DNA from: an uncultured Eubacteriales bacterium
GTDB taxonomy: Bacteria > Bacillota > Clostridia > Lachnospirales > Lachnospiraceae
DNA: 64,000 nt
Direction: 5' to 3'
NCBI GenBank assembly: GCA_949284175.1
Contig: CASDVE010000001.1
Coordinates: forward strand, 124,001 to 188,000
Part shown: piece by piece, positions 18,181 to 27,823 of the stretch
Layout: each line of letters starts with the position of its first letter
How positions within the stretch are numbered: position 1 is the first letter of the stretch
The notes under the pieces: generated by a model
Seen by the model: the letters and a program-made list of their open reading frames with translations, nothing else
Databases searched by the model: none
Told to the model about the DNA's origin: nothing
Program-made: the position numbers and the translations under genes

Positions 18181-19140
18181 TTATTCACTTAAACGAACAC
18201 GTGGATCTAATAGTGCATTGAATACGTCAACCATAAAGGAACAAATTAGCATCGTTCCTGCAATGATCATAGTCGTAACAAGCACGATTGGATAATCTCC
18301 TGAAACAATGGCATCTGTCATCGTTAAACCAATTCCTGGATAAGAAAAAACACTTTCAATGACAACAGAACCACCAACAAGCATTGGAATACGAAAAACT
18401 AAAATGACAAGAACTGGTTTCATAGCATTTCGAAACCCATGTTTTAAATACACTTTCCACTCTGGAATGCCTTTACTTCTTGCTGTTTTTATGTAATCAC
18501 AATTTAAAACATCAAGCATTGTATTTCTCGCATAACGCATAAGCACCGCTACCATACCAATGGTTAAAGTAACAACAGGCAAAAACAAATGGAGAAACGC
18601 ATCTATAAAAGGATTGGTAGCTTCTGGACTCACACGATTTCCAGATGGAAAAATACCAAGTTTAATTGCAAAAATCTGTATTAAAATAATGCCAACTAAA
18701 AACTGTGGAACAGCCTGTCCAAGCACTGCTAGCACACGACCGACATAGTCAATAATTCCATTTTGACGAATGGCGGATATAATACCAATTCCAATTCCTA
18801 AAATAGCAGAAAAGACTAAAGAATACCCTGCTAATTCAAATGTATAAGGGAGTCGTACACTGATAATGGAAACAATAGAACTTCCATCAAAAGAATATCC
18901 TAGATCGCCTTGTAGGCAGTTGATAAGCCAATGAAAATATTGCACAATTAAAGGATCATTTAACCCTAACGATTCTCTTAAAGCATCAATATTATCTTTA
19001 TTAGAAGATAGTACTTCTGGACTAACCATGAAGTTGATCGGGTCGATTCCCGTTAATTGTAAACCATAAAATACAATAAAACTAATGAGCAATAGCATTG
19101 GAATCATCATAAGTAATTTTTTTATAATATACTTAACCAT
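18181..19140 (-). CDS. oppB: Oligopeptide-type ABC transporter permease (OppB/DppB-like)
   Basis: 319-residue permease with about six transmembrane helices. The typical start (YIIKKLLMMIPMLLLISFIV), the EAA loop (YIKTARSKGIPEWKVYLKHG near 218) and the family end (VDVFNALLDPRVRLSE) are present. It begins 99 bp after oppA, past an intercistronic hairpin that may lower permease expression relative to the binding protein. Confidence 0.92.
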   Translation of the reverse strand: MVKYIIKKLLMMIPMLLLISFIVFYGLQLTGIDPINFMVSPEVLSSNKDNIDALRESLGLNDPLIVQYFHWLINCLQGDLGYSFDGSSIVSIISVRLPYTFELAGYSLVFSAILGIGIGIISAIRQNGIIDYVGRVLAVLGQAVPQFLVGIILIQIFAIKLGIFPSGNRVSPEATNPFIDAFLHLFLPVVTLTIGMVAVLMRYARNTMLDVLNCDYIKTARSKGIPEWKVYLKHGFRNAMKPVLVILVFRIPMLVGGSVVIESVFSYPGIGLTMTDAIVSGDYPIVLVTTMIIAGTMLICSFMVDVFNALLDPRVRLSE

Positions 19141-19200
19141 TTTTTCACCCCATTTTTAATCTCGATTTTTTGATCAAGTGATTGATTACAATATCAGAAA

Positions 19201-19237
19201 GTTGAATGGGGCTGTTTTACAGCCCCTATGTTTCAAC
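19201..19237 (-). terminator. Intercistronic hairpin between oppA and oppB
   Basis: Arms GTTGAATGGGGCTG and CAGCCCCTATGTTTCAAC with a 5-base loop. There is no real T-run after it in the leftward direction, so it probably acts as partial terminator or 3' stabiliser of the oppA message. Confidence 0.6.
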
Positions 19238-19239
19238 GA

Positions 19240-20853
19240 TTATTTCACTTCCCAATTTGCAAAATCTAAATCACACATATAAAGTGGATTACAGAATGTA
19301 ACACCATCTGGCAATGTCACATTTTTACTTGTGAATACATAAGTACCAACAGTGAAGACTGGCACTTTATACATTTTTTCTTGTTCTAAATCTTGTAATT
19401 GTTTATAAATTTCATTTCTTTTTTCTGTATCTGTTTCACTGGAAAGTTCTGCAATGAGTGCATCAAATGCGGTATCCCCACCAAAAATATTTTGGAATAA
19501 TCCATCATTACTCATATACTCTACATACCATTCATCAATGGAGAAAGAACTCTTTCCTTTGAATCCAATATCATAGTCACGTGTTGTAAATAAATCTGTT
19601 GTACCATCGTTAGAAAGTGTCGCTTCCACTTTAAATCCAACTTGTTCTAAGTAATAAACAACGGTATTAATTAAGTCAATAGAAGTCTGATCATTGTTAT
19701 AATAACAAATTTTTAATGTGCGGTTTAAATCATAACCAGATGCTTTTAAATCCGCTTTTGCTTGTTCCACATCATATGAATATTCAAATCCATTATACGC
19801 TGGATTATTATTTGGAACTCCACTATTTAAAACAGTTGCATTTGGATACAATCCTGCCAATGCGGTACGATCAATAGCTTCTATAATAGCTTTACGCACT
19901 TCTTTATTCTGCATTGCTTCGTTTTCTTTTCCATCTACACCCTTCATATTGAAAATAAAGTATTTATAGAATAAAACGTCCACTTCATGGGTATCAAAAT
20001 TATCCATTTTTTGTAAGCTCTCCACAAGGCTTGCATCATTTCCGAATACATAGTCTGTATTTCCAGCTTTGGCAGCTGTCACATAATCGGTAACGAAATA
20101 ACAAATGATTTTAGAAATCTTAGGTTTTGTTCCTTCATAATTCTCATTTACTTTTAATGTGAAGTAGTTTCCTACGTTGAGTTCATCCATAGCATACATA
20201 CCAGAAGTAACTGGTGATTTCCAGAATCCATCGGAATCCAATTTTAACGGATCGACATTTTCTAAACTGTGCTTAGGAAGAATTGCAAATTGTGCTAAAA
20301 CATCAAGCATTGTAGCATATGGTTTAGAAAGTGTTAATGTGATCGTCGTACCATCCACTTTTATTTCTTTAATATTTTGGAATGCAGATGTATAAATAGA
20401 ATTGATAGTAGCTGTTTTTAATGCTGTTTCTATTGAAAACTTAACATCTTCTGCGGTGAGCTCCTCACCATCAGACCATTTTAATCCTTCTCTTAGATTA
20501 ATAGTGTATACAAGCCCATCATCACTAATGGTATAATCCTTTGCTAAATCTGGCTCCACCTCTGTTAATGTGCTATCTGCGAGAAACAATCCTCGAAACA
20601 TTAAGTTGGTCGCCATAATACGATTGTACCATGGAGTTGGAATTTTATCGTCTGTTGTGGAACCATCCCCTGTTGTAACCGCTAATTTTAAAGTTCCCGC
20701 TTCTGCTTTTGATGCGGTAGCTTCTGTTGCATTAGCACCTCCTCCTGTTGTACTTTCTCCATTGCTCTTTGAGCCTCCACACCCAGATAACGTTCCTAGT
20801 GTTAATATTGTTGCTAAACTAAGTGCAACAAATTTTTTCACCATTTTTCTCAT
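19240..20853 (-). CDS. oppA: Extracellular solute-binding lipoprotein (family 5, OppA-like)
   Basis: 537-residue binding protein of SBP family 5 that delivers cargo to OppBC. The start at 20853 was chosen because GGGAGG precedes it at good spacing and the protein then begins with a classic lipoprotein signal (MRKMVKKFVALSLATIL, lipobox LSGC); a longer frame to 20913 lacks this. A low-complexity linker follows the cysteine. The mature domain shows the family signature DGLVYTINLREGLKWSDGEE near residue 110. Transcribed from a promoter at 20904-20932, opposite rpiR. Confidence 0.92.
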   Translation of the reverse strand: MRKMVKKFVALSLATILTLGTLSGCGGSKSNGESTTGGGANATEATASKAEAGTLKLAVTTGDGSTTDDKIPTPWYNRIMATNLMFRGLFLADSTLTEVEPDLAKDYTISDDGLVYTINLREGLKWSDGEELTAEDVKFSIETALKTATINSIYTSAFQNIKEIKVDGTTITLTLSKPYATMLDVLAQFAILPKHSLENVDPLKLDSDGFWKSPVTSGMYAMDELNVGNYFTLKVNENYEGTKPKISKIICYFVTDYVTAAKAGNTDYVFGNDASLVESLQKMDNFDTHEVDVLFYKYFIFNMKGVDGKENEAMQNKEVRKAIIEAIDRTALAGLYPNATVLNSGVPNNNPAYNGFEYSYDVEQAKADLKASGYDLNRTLKICYYNNDQTSIDLINTVVYYLEQVGFKVEATLSNDGTTDLFTTRDYDIGFKGKSSFSIDEWYVEYMSNDGLFQNIFGGDTAFDALIAELSSETDTEKRNEIYKQLQDLEQEKMYKVPVFTVGTYVFTSKNVTLPDGVTFCNPLYMCDLDFANWEVK

Positions 20854-20903
20854 AATACTTCCTCCCTTTACATTTTTGATTCTTTGATAAATCAAGTATG
20901 TTA

Positions 20904-20960
20904 ATCTTAGCATTTGTGAAAATTATTTTCAATTTATATTTTTAATGAAAATAAATATCA
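20904..20960 (-). promoter_or_regulatory. oppA promoter with RpiR-type palindromic operators
   Basis: Minus strand: -35 TTGAAA, 17-bp spacer, -10 TAAGAT (20904-20932). The palindrome TGAAAATTATTTTCA (20917-20931) overlaps the -35 and spacer. A near copy, TGAAAATAAATATCA, lies at 20946-20960, 29 bp away. The palindrome layout suits the adjacent divergent RpiR regulator, but binding is inferred. Confidence 0.55.
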
Positions 20961-21095
20961 TTTTTTGTCACTTTTTCACAAATTTAGACTTTATCAACAA
21001 AAAGTCATTGCATATTTTTACAAATATCCTCTATACTGTATTACGGCTAAACTCTGTTTTTAAAAATTTTAAAACCTAAGAAAGGATTTTTATAA

Positions 21096-21953
21096 ATGCA
21101 ACGTGATATTCTATACGCCATTACAGAACACTATAACTCATTAACCCGCTCTGGAAAAAAATTAGCTGATTATATTTTTGCAAATAAAACCAATGTCCAA
21201 TATATGTCAATTACCTCTCTTGCCGAAAATTCTAATGTATCAGAAGCAACCATCACCCGCTTTTGCAAGGAACTTGGTATGTCTGGATACAATGACTTTA
21301 AATTATCTCTCGCCAAAGCCAATGGAGCTTTAACAATGAAAATCAGTTCTGAAGAATTTGAAACTACAACGGATGATACTGATTTTAAAACGATTTGCAA
21401 AAAACTTTTTGTTGTCAATGTGACTTCTTTAAAAGAAACTTTGCATTTATTGGATGAATCTTCTGCCTTACAGGCGATTCAGATACTTTCTACTGCAAAT
21501 CGTGTCTATTGTTTTGGACAAGGTGGAAGTAATCTGATGGCAAAAGAGGCATGGGCTAGATTTTCCACCGCCACTTCCAAGTTCATTCACATCGAAGATT
21601 CCCATATGCAAGCAGTGGCTTCTTCCCTTTGCAATTCTTTGGACGTGATTTTGTTTTTCTCTTACTCAGGCTCTACAAAGGATATGAAAGATATTCTCAT
21701 TCCGGCCAAAAAGGCAGGTGCGAAAATTATTTTAATCACCCATTTTTCCAAATCTCCTGCCTCTGAATATGCTGATGTGATTTTGCTATGTGGCTCAAAA
21801 GAAAGCCCTCTTGAATCTGGATCTGTGGCAGCAAAAATGGGACAGTTATTTATTATTGACTATTTATTCTATGGCTATTGTCAATCCAATAAAGCGATCT
21901 GTGAATCCAACCTAGAAACAACCGCTACTGTTATCTCTTCCAAATTATTATAA
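21096..21953 (+). CDS. RpiR family transcriptional regulator
   Basis: 285 residues: N-terminal RpiR-type helix-turn-helix (residues 1-75; SITSLAENSNVSEATITRFC) and a SIS phosphosugar-binding domain (about 110-240; RVYCFGQGGSNLMAKEAW, ILFFSYSGSTKDMKDI). RpiR proteins respond to phosphorylated sugars. Divergent to the opp-glycosidase operon, across 242 bp holding palindromic operators, it is the likely local regulator. That would make the imported compound a sugar-containing one, which fits the glycosidase at the end of the operon. Confidence 0.9.
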   Translation: MQRDILYAITEHYNSLTRSGKKLADYIFANKTNVQYMSITSLAENSNVSEATITRFCKELGMSGYNDFKLSLAKANGALTMKISSEEFETTTDDTDFKTICKKLFVVNVTSLKETLHLLDESSALQAIQILSTANRVYCFGQGGSNLMAKEAWARFSTATSKFIHIEDSHMQAVASSLCNSLDVILFFSYSGSTKDMKDILIPAKKAGAKIILITHFSKSPASEYADVILLCGSKESPLESGSVAAKMGQLFIIDYLFYGYCQSNKAICESNLETTATVISSKLL

Positions 21954-22159
21954 TGACCTCCATAGTAACTTGCATACTTTCTCCAAACACTAAAACTCTT
22001 TTTATTGTCAAATGCGACAAAAAATAAAATCATTTTTATCGTATTTTAACAAAGAAAACAATTTCTTACGGTGATGTGAAAAAGACTTGCAATTTGGACA
22101 TAATCATGTAAAAATGAATACATAGTATCAATAAATCATGAAAGGATGGAATAGACAAT

Positions 22160-23146
22160 ATGAGCATTCGAATTGGTATTTTAGGATATGGTAACTTAGG
22201 AAGAGGCGTTGAATGTGCGATTAAACACAGCCCAGATATGGAGTTAAAAGCTGTTTTTACAAGACGTAATCCAGAAACAGTGACAATTTTAACAAAAGAC
22301 GCCAATGTATACTCCATTGATGAAGCAGAAAAAATGGCAGACGAAATTGATGTCATGATTCTTTGTGGTGGAAGTGCTACGGATCTTCCTGTTCAAACAC
22401 CAAAATTTGCAAAATTATTTAACACAATTGATAGCTTTGACACACACGCAAAAATTCCTGAACATTTTTCAGCTGTTGATACAGCATCCAAAGAAGGAAA
22501 TAAAGTTAGCATTATTTCCGTTGGCTGGGATCCAGGAATGTTCTCTTTAAATCGCCTCTATGCAGATTCCATTCTTCCAAATGGTGCCGATTATACTTTC
22601 TGGGGAAAAGGGGTTAGTCAGGGACATTCTGATGCAATCCGTCGTGTAGAAGGTGTAAAAGATGGAAAACAATATACAATTCCAAAAGAAGAGGCTTTAG
22701 AAGCTGTTCGCTCTGGAAATAATCCAGCATTGACAACTCGCCAAAAACATCTTCGTGAATGTTTTGTAGTTGCCGAAGAAGGTGCTGATAAAGCTAAAAT
22801 TGAAGAAACTATTAAAACAATGCCAAATTACTTTGATGAATACGACACCATTGTACACTTTATCAGTGAAGAGGAATTAAAAAGAGATCATAGTGGAATC
22901 CCTCATGGTGGTTTTGTTATTCGCAGTGGAAAAACTGGTTGGAATGATGAACATAATCACATCATTGAATATAGCTTAAAATTGGATTCTAATCCTGAAT
23001 TTACTTCTTCTGTTCTTGTGGCTTATGCAAGAGCTGCTTACCGTTTAAGCAAAGAAGGACAAAGTGGTTGCAAAACTGTATTTGATATTGCACCAGCATA
23101 CTTAAGTCCAAAAACTGGAGAAGAAATTAGAGCTCACTTATTATAA
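22160..23146 (+). CDS. ddh: meso-Diaminopimelate dehydrogenase
   Basis: NADP-dependent enzyme making meso-diaminopimelate in one step from tetrahydrodipicolinate, giving lysine and peptidoglycan precursor. 328 residues. Rossmann motif RIGILGYGNLGRGVE at the N-terminus, then CGGSATDLPVQTP near residue 75, NTIDSFDTHAKIPEHF near 93 and VGWDPGMFSLNRLYAD near 125, all typical of Ddh. Preceded by GAAAGGATGG and followed by a near-perfect terminator. Single-gene unit; no lysine riboswitch was recognised in the 206-bp leader. Confidence 0.95.
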   Translation: MSIRIGILGYGNLGRGVECAIKHSPDMELKAVFTRRNPETVTILTKDANVYSIDEAEKMADEIDVMILCGGSATDLPVQTPKFAKLFNTIDSFDTHAKIPEHFSAVDTASKEGNKVSIISVGWDPGMFSLNRLYADSILPNGADYTFWGKGVSQGHSDAIRRVEGVKDGKQYTIPKEEALEAVRSGNNPALTTRQKHLRECFVVAEEGADKAKIEETIKTMPNYFDEYDTIVHFISEEELKRDHSGIPHGGFVIRSGKTGWNDEHNHIIEYSLKLDSNPEFTSSVLVAYARAAYRLSKEGQSGCKTVFDIAPAYLSPKTGEEIRAHLL

Positions 23147-23188
23147 AAAACAGGGAGAATATGTTGATAACATATTCTCCCTGTTTTA
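23147..23188 (+). terminator. Terminator of ddh
   Basis: Perfect stem AAACAGGGAGAATATGTT / AACATATTCTCCCTGTTTT with a 3-base loop, right after the stop codon. Confidence 0.92.
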
Positions 23189-23291
23189 TTTACGCGAAGG
23201 CAACGAGTCAGAAACTATGCTCGCATAAGTTTATGACGACTGCCCGCGAACGGAAGAAGTTCGCATAGCGTGCTTCTTATCGTTTGCGTGG
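23188..23291 (+). repeat. Intergenic repeat, copy 3
   Basis: Starts ATTTACGCGAAGGCAACGAG, has TGCCCGCGAACGG in the middle and ends with hairpin GAAGAAGTTCGCATAGCGTG plus CTTCTTATCGTTTGCG. Homologous in layout to 9834-9935 and 10201-10291. It directly follows the ddh terminator and fills the gap to the TRAP operon. Confidence 0.6.
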
Positions 23292-23322
23292 AAAGCATAA
23301 GTCAAGCCAAAACCAAAGAAAT

Positions 23323-24624
23323 CTAAATCAATCCTGCCATTTGTGGTAATCCCAAACTAATAAATGGAACATAGGTTACCAAAAGTAAACCAATTAAGAT
23401 AGCAACATAATAAAGAAGCATATATGGCATTACTTTTGCTAAAGATGATTTACCTACTTTAATGGCTACAAAAAGGGTATTACCTACTGGAGGTGTAATA
23501 TTTCCAATACAGAGGTTATATACCAAAACTAGTCCAAAATGCACTGGGTGCATACCAAATGTTTGTACGATTGGAAGGAATAATGGAGTAAAAATCAAAA
23601 TAGCTGGTGTTACATCCATAAAAGTTCCTGAAATCAATAAAATAATATTCATAATCAAAAGAATGATAATCGGACTATTCGTAATTCCTAACAAAATATT
23701 AGAAATCGCTTGTGGAATTTGTGTAAATGCCATAACCCATCCAAGAATATTGGACACACCGATTAAAAATACGATCATTCCACTAATTTTTGCACTCTCA
23801 ACTACTGTATTCCAAAAACTTTTGAATGTAATACTTCTATAAAAAATACTCAATATCAAAGCATAAACAACAGAAACCGCTGCCCCTTCTGTGGCAGTAA
23901 AGATTCCAGCTATAATTCCACCAATAACAACAACGATCAAAGATAACGCTGGAATTGCTTGCAATGTGGCAATTCCAAGATTTTTCCAATTAAATTTTTC
24001 CTTTTGTCCTTTATATCCTTTTTTGTTGGCAATTAACACTGCAACCACAACACAGCAGATCGCCCATAAGATTCCTGGAACATACCCTCCAAGAAATAAT
24101 GCCGCCACAGAAGTGCCACCAGATGCAAGAGAATAGGTGATTAAAGCATTGGATGGTGGAATCAATAATCCAGATGGTGCAGATGCACCATTTGTCGCAG
24201 CACAAACTGCCACATCATATCCTTTTTCTCTTTCCCCTTCTTCTACCATACTACCAACTGCTGCCGCTGCCGCTGATGCAGATCCAGAAATCGCTCCAAA
24301 TAAAGCATTCGCTCCTACATTGGTAACAAGCAAAGCTCCTGGTAACTTTCCAAGAAGTGCTAGTACAAAGTTAACAAGTCTCTTTGCAATTCCACCTTGA
24401 TTCATCAAATTCCCTGCTAAAATGAAAAATGGAATGGCTGTCAAGCTAAAGTTACTCATACCAACGAAACTTCTTTGTGCCGCAGTCAAAACGGAAACAT
24501 CCACTGGCATACTCTGAACAATTGCCACCAATGCAGAAATACCGATGGAATAAGAAATAGGAACTCCACAGATTAATAATACACATAATATCACAAGAAT
24601 AATAATCAATGATTGGATCGCCAT
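23323..24624 (-). CDS. dctM: TRAP transporter large permease (DctM)
   Basis: 433-residue membrane protein with about 12 hydrophobic segments, the channel subunit of a TRAP transporter, which imports organic acids using the sodium gradient. Family features: AIPFFILAGNLMNQGGIAKRL near residue 60, NVGANALFGAISGSASAAAA near 102, and GNITPPVGNTLFVA near 380. Starts 3 bp after dctQ. Substrate class cannot be read from the permease. Confidence 0.93.
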   Translation of the reverse strand: MAIQSLIIILVILCVLLICGVPISYSIGISALVAIVQSMPVDVSVLTAAQRSFVGMSNFSLTAIPFFILAGNLMNQGGIAKRLVNFVLALLGKLPGALLVTNVGANALFGAISGSASAAAAAVGSMVEEGEREKGYDVAVCAATNGASAPSGLLIPPSNALITYSLASGGTSVAALFLGGYVPGILWAICCVVVAVLIANKKGYKGQKEKFNWKNLGIATLQAIPALSLIVVVIGGIIAGIFTATEGAAVSVVYALILSIFYRSITFKSFWNTVVESAKISGMIVFLIGVSNILGWVMAFTQIPQAISNILLGITNSPIIILLIMNIILLISGTFMDVTPAILIFTPLFLPIVQTFGMHPVHFGLVLVYNLCIGNITPPVGNTLFVAIKVGKSSLAKVMPYMLLYYVAILIGLLLVTYVPFISLGLPQMAGLI

Positions 24625-24627
24625 AGA

Positions 24628-25134
24628 TTACACCTCTCCTTCTTTCTGGCTTACCGCTTCTGCCACTACACCATATTTTGCTATATCATAAATATTAAGT
24701 ATGGTGTAAAGAGCATTTAAAATTCCGCTAAGTGGCAAAATAACATAGAAAACGCCAACAGCAACGCCTAAAGAAGATGTGAGCTGTCCCATCGCCAACT
24801 GTGTAATCTGCACTCCACCATAAACTAAAATAATGACAGAAAATAGAAGTGCAATCACTTCTCCTAAGATTCCAAAAACTTTCTGTACAGAGGCAGAAAA
24901 TCTTTCAACAATAACCGGTATGCTCATATGTCCACGTTCCCCTGTAATTAAACAAGCCCCGAATAAAGATGCCCATGCGAATAGATAAGAAACAAGTTCT
25001 TCTGACCAAACAGATGGATTCTTTAGTATGTAACGAGCAACGACTTGCCAAAAAGTTAATACAACCATGGCTAAAAAACTGATTCCAGCCAAACCATTTA
25101 ACACATGGTTAAGTCCAGTTCTTAACTTCTTCAT
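24628..25134 (-). CDS. dctQ: TRAP transporter small permease (DctQ)
   Basis: 168-residue protein with four transmembrane helices, the small subunit that pairs with DctM. The N-terminal segment VVLTFWQVVARYIL and VWSEELVSYLFAWASLFGA are typical of DctQ. Starts 9 bp after dctP in a dctP-Q-M operon. Confidence 0.9.
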   Translation of the reverse strand: MKKLRTGLNHVLNGLAGISFLAMVVLTFWQVVARYILKNPSVWSEELVSYLFAWASLFGACLITGERGHMSIPVIVERFSASVQKVFGILGEVIALLFSVIILVYGGVQITQLAMGQLTSSLGVAVGVFYVILPLSGILNALYTILNIYDIAKYGVVAEAVSQKEGEV

Positions 25135-25143
25135 AATTACCTC

Positions 25144-26175
25144 CTATTCCACTCCTGCAACGGATGGATATTCCTCATTATATTTTTGTATCGCATCATA
25201 AATATCTTGAAGAGCTGGATTTTCTTTTAAAATCTCCTCATGTAATGGTTTACACGCCTCTTCAAATGGTTTCGTATCTGGATAAATAAAGTTGACATGT
25301 TGTTCCTTTTCTGCCTTTTCCTTTGATTCTTTCACAGATTTTGCCCATTCTTCTCTTTGAACTTGATTCACCAGTTGAAATCCTTCTTCGAAAATTGCTT
25401 TGTCTTCTTCTGGCAATCCTTCTATAAAAGCATTATTTCCAATTAAAATATCTGGTACCATTTGGTGCATATCGTAAGAATAATACTTACAAACGTCCCC
25501 ATGACCATTATCTGTCAACGCTAACTCATTATTTTCTGCCCCATCAATGATTTTGGATTGAAGTGCTGTGTACACCTCTCCAAATCCCATTGGTGTTGCG
25601 GAACCTCCAAGTAACTGCATCATTTGAATATTAATTGGTGACTGCTGAACACGAATTTTAAGTCCCTTTAAATCTTCTGGACTCTCAATAGGTGTATCCA
25701 CAGTGTAAAAGTTTCTCGTTCCTGCATCCAACCAAGTGACCGCCGTAAATCCCGCTTTTTTTGTGGATTCAAAAATAGGATCTGTTACTGTCTTATCATC
25801 CATAACATGATGATAAGACTCCTCACTTGAAAAAAGATACGGTAAATTGAAAATCTCATAATTCTTACTAAACGTATCTAAGATTGCATTACTCGCTACA
25901 CAAAAATCAATGGCTCCTGTTTGTGTAAGCTGAACCATATTGTTTTGAGAACCCAATAATTCACTTGGATACACCTCCACTTTATAGCTATCCCCTAACT
26001 TTTCATGAATATAGTCTTGAAAAGCAACTAAAGCCTTATGTGTTGGATGATTCATTGACTGGTTATGCCCAATACGAACAATCCGAATGTTCTCTTCTTT
26101 GGAAGAACATCCTCCAAAGAGAACTGCCAATATCATGACAGCAAGTAAAATAGATACTTTTTTACAATGTTTCAT
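25144..26175 (-). CDS. dctP: TRAP transporter solute-binding lipoprotein (DctP)
   Basis: 343-residue DctP-type binding protein. The start at 26175 is preferred over a longer frame because AAGGAGG lies at proper spacing and the protein then begins with a lipoprotein signal (MKHCKKVSILLAVMIL, lipobox FGGC). Family features: RIGHNQSMNHPTHKAL, the arginine-containing loop LKGLKIRVQQSPINIQMMQL near residue 160 that binds the ligand carboxylate, and ALQSKIIDGAENNELAL. An AraC regulator lies divergently 126 bp upstream. Confidence 0.93.
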   Translation of the reverse strand: MKHCKKVSILLAVMILAVLFGGCSSKEENIRIVRIGHNQSMNHPTHKALVAFQDYIHEKLGDSYKVEVYPSELLGSQNNMVQLTQTGAIDFCVASNAILDTFSKNYEIFNLPYLFSSEESYHHVMDDKTVTDPIFESTKKAGFTAVTWLDAGTRNFYTVDTPIESPEDLKGLKIRVQQSPINIQMMQLLGGSATPMGFGEVYTALQSKIIDGAENNELALTDNGHGDVCKYYSYDMHQMVPDILIGNNAFIEGLPEEDKAIFEEGFQLVNQVQREEWAKSVKESKEKAEKEQHVNFIYPDTKPFEEACKPLHEEILKENPALQDIYDAIQKYNEEYPSVAGVE

Positions 26176-26301
26176 ATTTTTCTTCCTCCTTATATCTAGC
26201 AAAAGTACCTTATATATGATATATTATTATATAAAATTATATTTTTTTCCATTGTATTTAAAATTCAAAATATTGTAAAAACAAACCTTTTAGGAGATTT
26301 T

Positions 26302-27207
26302 ATGAAAAGAACAATTGATATTTTTCAAAAAAAGCAAATTATGGACAGCTCTGACTATGAACTTTATTTATACTCTGATCCAAAGACATTAACTGTATAT
26401 CCCCATAGTCACACCTTTTATGAATTATACTATTTACTTTCAGAACAGATTGATTACATTATTGGAAATCATGTCTATCACTTAAAAAAAGGAGATTTTC
26501 TTTTACTACCACCGGGATTACTACACTACCCTTCCACCTTATCCCTACTTCCTAATACAAAATATGAACGCATTATTTTGTGGATTAGCATTCCTTGTTT
26601 TGAAAATTTAATAAAACTCGATCCCGATTTAAATCATATTTTAGATGCCATACAAAAAAACTCTTCTTATCATATTCGCCCGTCTTCCGGCATTTCCCAT
26701 CGCCTCTTAACTTCCCTGCTCCTTCTTCTTGATGAACAAGAATATAAAGGGTTCGCCTCAAATGCCATGATACAGTCTTTGCTCTTGCAAATTCTTGTTC
26801 AGGTAAATCGCATTGTTTTCCATGTTGATTATTTTGAAAAACATACCCCAGTTTCTAATTTATTCAACAGCATTCTATACTACATTCATACTCATTTAAC
26901 AGAAGAACTGTCATTAGAAATACTTTCTAAAAAATTCTTCGTTAGCAAAGGCTATATCTCTCGTATTTTTCGTGAATATTTGGATATTTCCGTTCATCAA
27001 TACATTTTATCCCTTCGATTAGAAGGATGCAAAAATGCCATCTCACATGGAGCATTGATCACAGTTGCGGCAGAAACATTTGGGTTTCAAGATTATTCTA
27101 GTTTCTTTCGGGCTTTTAAAAAAGCCTTTGGAATATCCCCAAAACAATATCAAAAAAATTATGGAAGAGTAAAAATAGAAACAAAGAACAAAAAAAACAC
27201 ACCTTAA
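26302..27207 (+). CDS. AraC family transcriptional regulator
   Basis: 301 residues: an N-terminal cupin-type sensor (HSHTFYELYYLLSEQIDYII, HLKKGDFLLLPPG) and a C-terminal double helix-turn-helix of AraC type (LEILSKKFFVSKGYISRIFR; VAAETFGFQDYSSFFRAFKK). Divergent from the TRAP transporter operon, it is the obvious candidate activator, with the imported acid or a metabolite as inducer. That pairing is inferred from position. Confidence 0.9.
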   Translation: MKRTIDIFQKKQIMDSSDYELYLYSDPKTLTVYPHSHTFYELYYLLSEQIDYIIGNHVYHLKKGDFLLLPPGLLHYPSTLSLLPNTKYERIILWISIPCFENLIKLDPDLNHILDAIQKNSSYHIRPSSGISHRLLTSLLLLLDEQEYKGFASNAMIQSLLLQILVQVNRIVFHVDYFEKHTPVSNLFNSILYYIHTHLTEELSLEILSKKFFVSKGYISRIFREYLDISVHQYILSLRLEGCKNAISHGALITVAAETFGFQDYSSFFRAFKKAFGISPKQYQKNYGRVKIETKNKKNTP

Positions 27208-27233
27208 GATTAAAAAAATTAAGGTGTATTTTT
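27199..27233 (+). terminator. Terminator of the araC-type gene
   Basis: Stem ACACCTTAA / TTAAGGTGT with an A-rich loop, followed by ATTTTTT. Confidence 0.85.
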
Positions 27234-27364
27234 TATGACTTTTGAAAAACATGAGATTACAGCATTAATGAAAAGGACTCCCCTACGACATCTCGGCTTC
27301 ACCTTGTTCCTTTACCTCACTAGGGATTTAAGAAAATACCAACAATCTGGCAGATTAGGATTTG

Positions 27365-27823
27365 TTATTTACAATTATTACGTTTTTTCCATACATGATA
27401 TAAAATATCTTTAAGCACTAACATTGCATCTTGTTTACTAAAATGATATTCCTGCTCTATTTCATCTAGCATTACGTTTAATCTATGAGCATAATTAGGA
27501 ATATTTACTTTTTCTTGATATTTAAGCAGGACAGGATACTTTTTCCCCCATGCGTTTGTCCAATCAATTTTTTCATCTGTTTCTTCATTGTTTTTTTCAA
27601 TGGCCTCCTGAATTTCCGTCAGCTCTAAATCAAAATCAATCAGTTCATCTAAAGATAAATGATACAGTACAGCCATTTTTTTTGACTGGCGAATATCTGG
27701 AATTGTTTCATCCGTTTCCCATTTTGAAACAGTCTGCCTACTTACCCCCAATTTTTCCGCCACGTCTTCTTGTGAAAGTCCACACCTTTTTCTCGCATGA
27801 AATAAACTATTTCCTAAATTCAT
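27365..27823 (-). CDS. Xre-type helix-turn-helix regulator
   Basis: 152-residue protein. Residues 1-60 are a Cro/CI-type helix-turn-helix (FHARKRCGLSQEDVAEKLGV, SRQTVSKWETDETIPDI). The C-terminal 90 residues are helical and unrecognised. The start at 27823 was chosen because GGAGG lies 8 bp before it, while the longer frame starts inside that ribosome site. No obvious partner gene. Similar solitary regulators are common next to integrated elements. Confidence 0.85.
   Translation of the reverse strand: MNLGNSLFHARKRCGLSQEDVAEKLGVSRQTVSKWETDETIPDIRQSKKMAVLYHLSLDELIDFDLELTEIQEAIEKNNEETDEKIDWTNAWGKKYPVLLKYQEKVNIPNYAHRLNVMLDEIEQEYHFSKQDAMLVLKDILYHVWKKRNNCK

Noticed and set aside
21954-22159. Lysine riboswitch upstream of ddh
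   Set aside because: The leader is long enough and the gene suits it, but the conserved core of the lysine riboswitch could not be found.
27235-27414. 59-aa rightward frame starting MTFEKHEITALMKRTPLRHL
   Set aside because: It overlaps the end of the Xre gene on the other strand and has no ribosome site; it follows a terminator. It may be a remnant, but there is no support for a gene.
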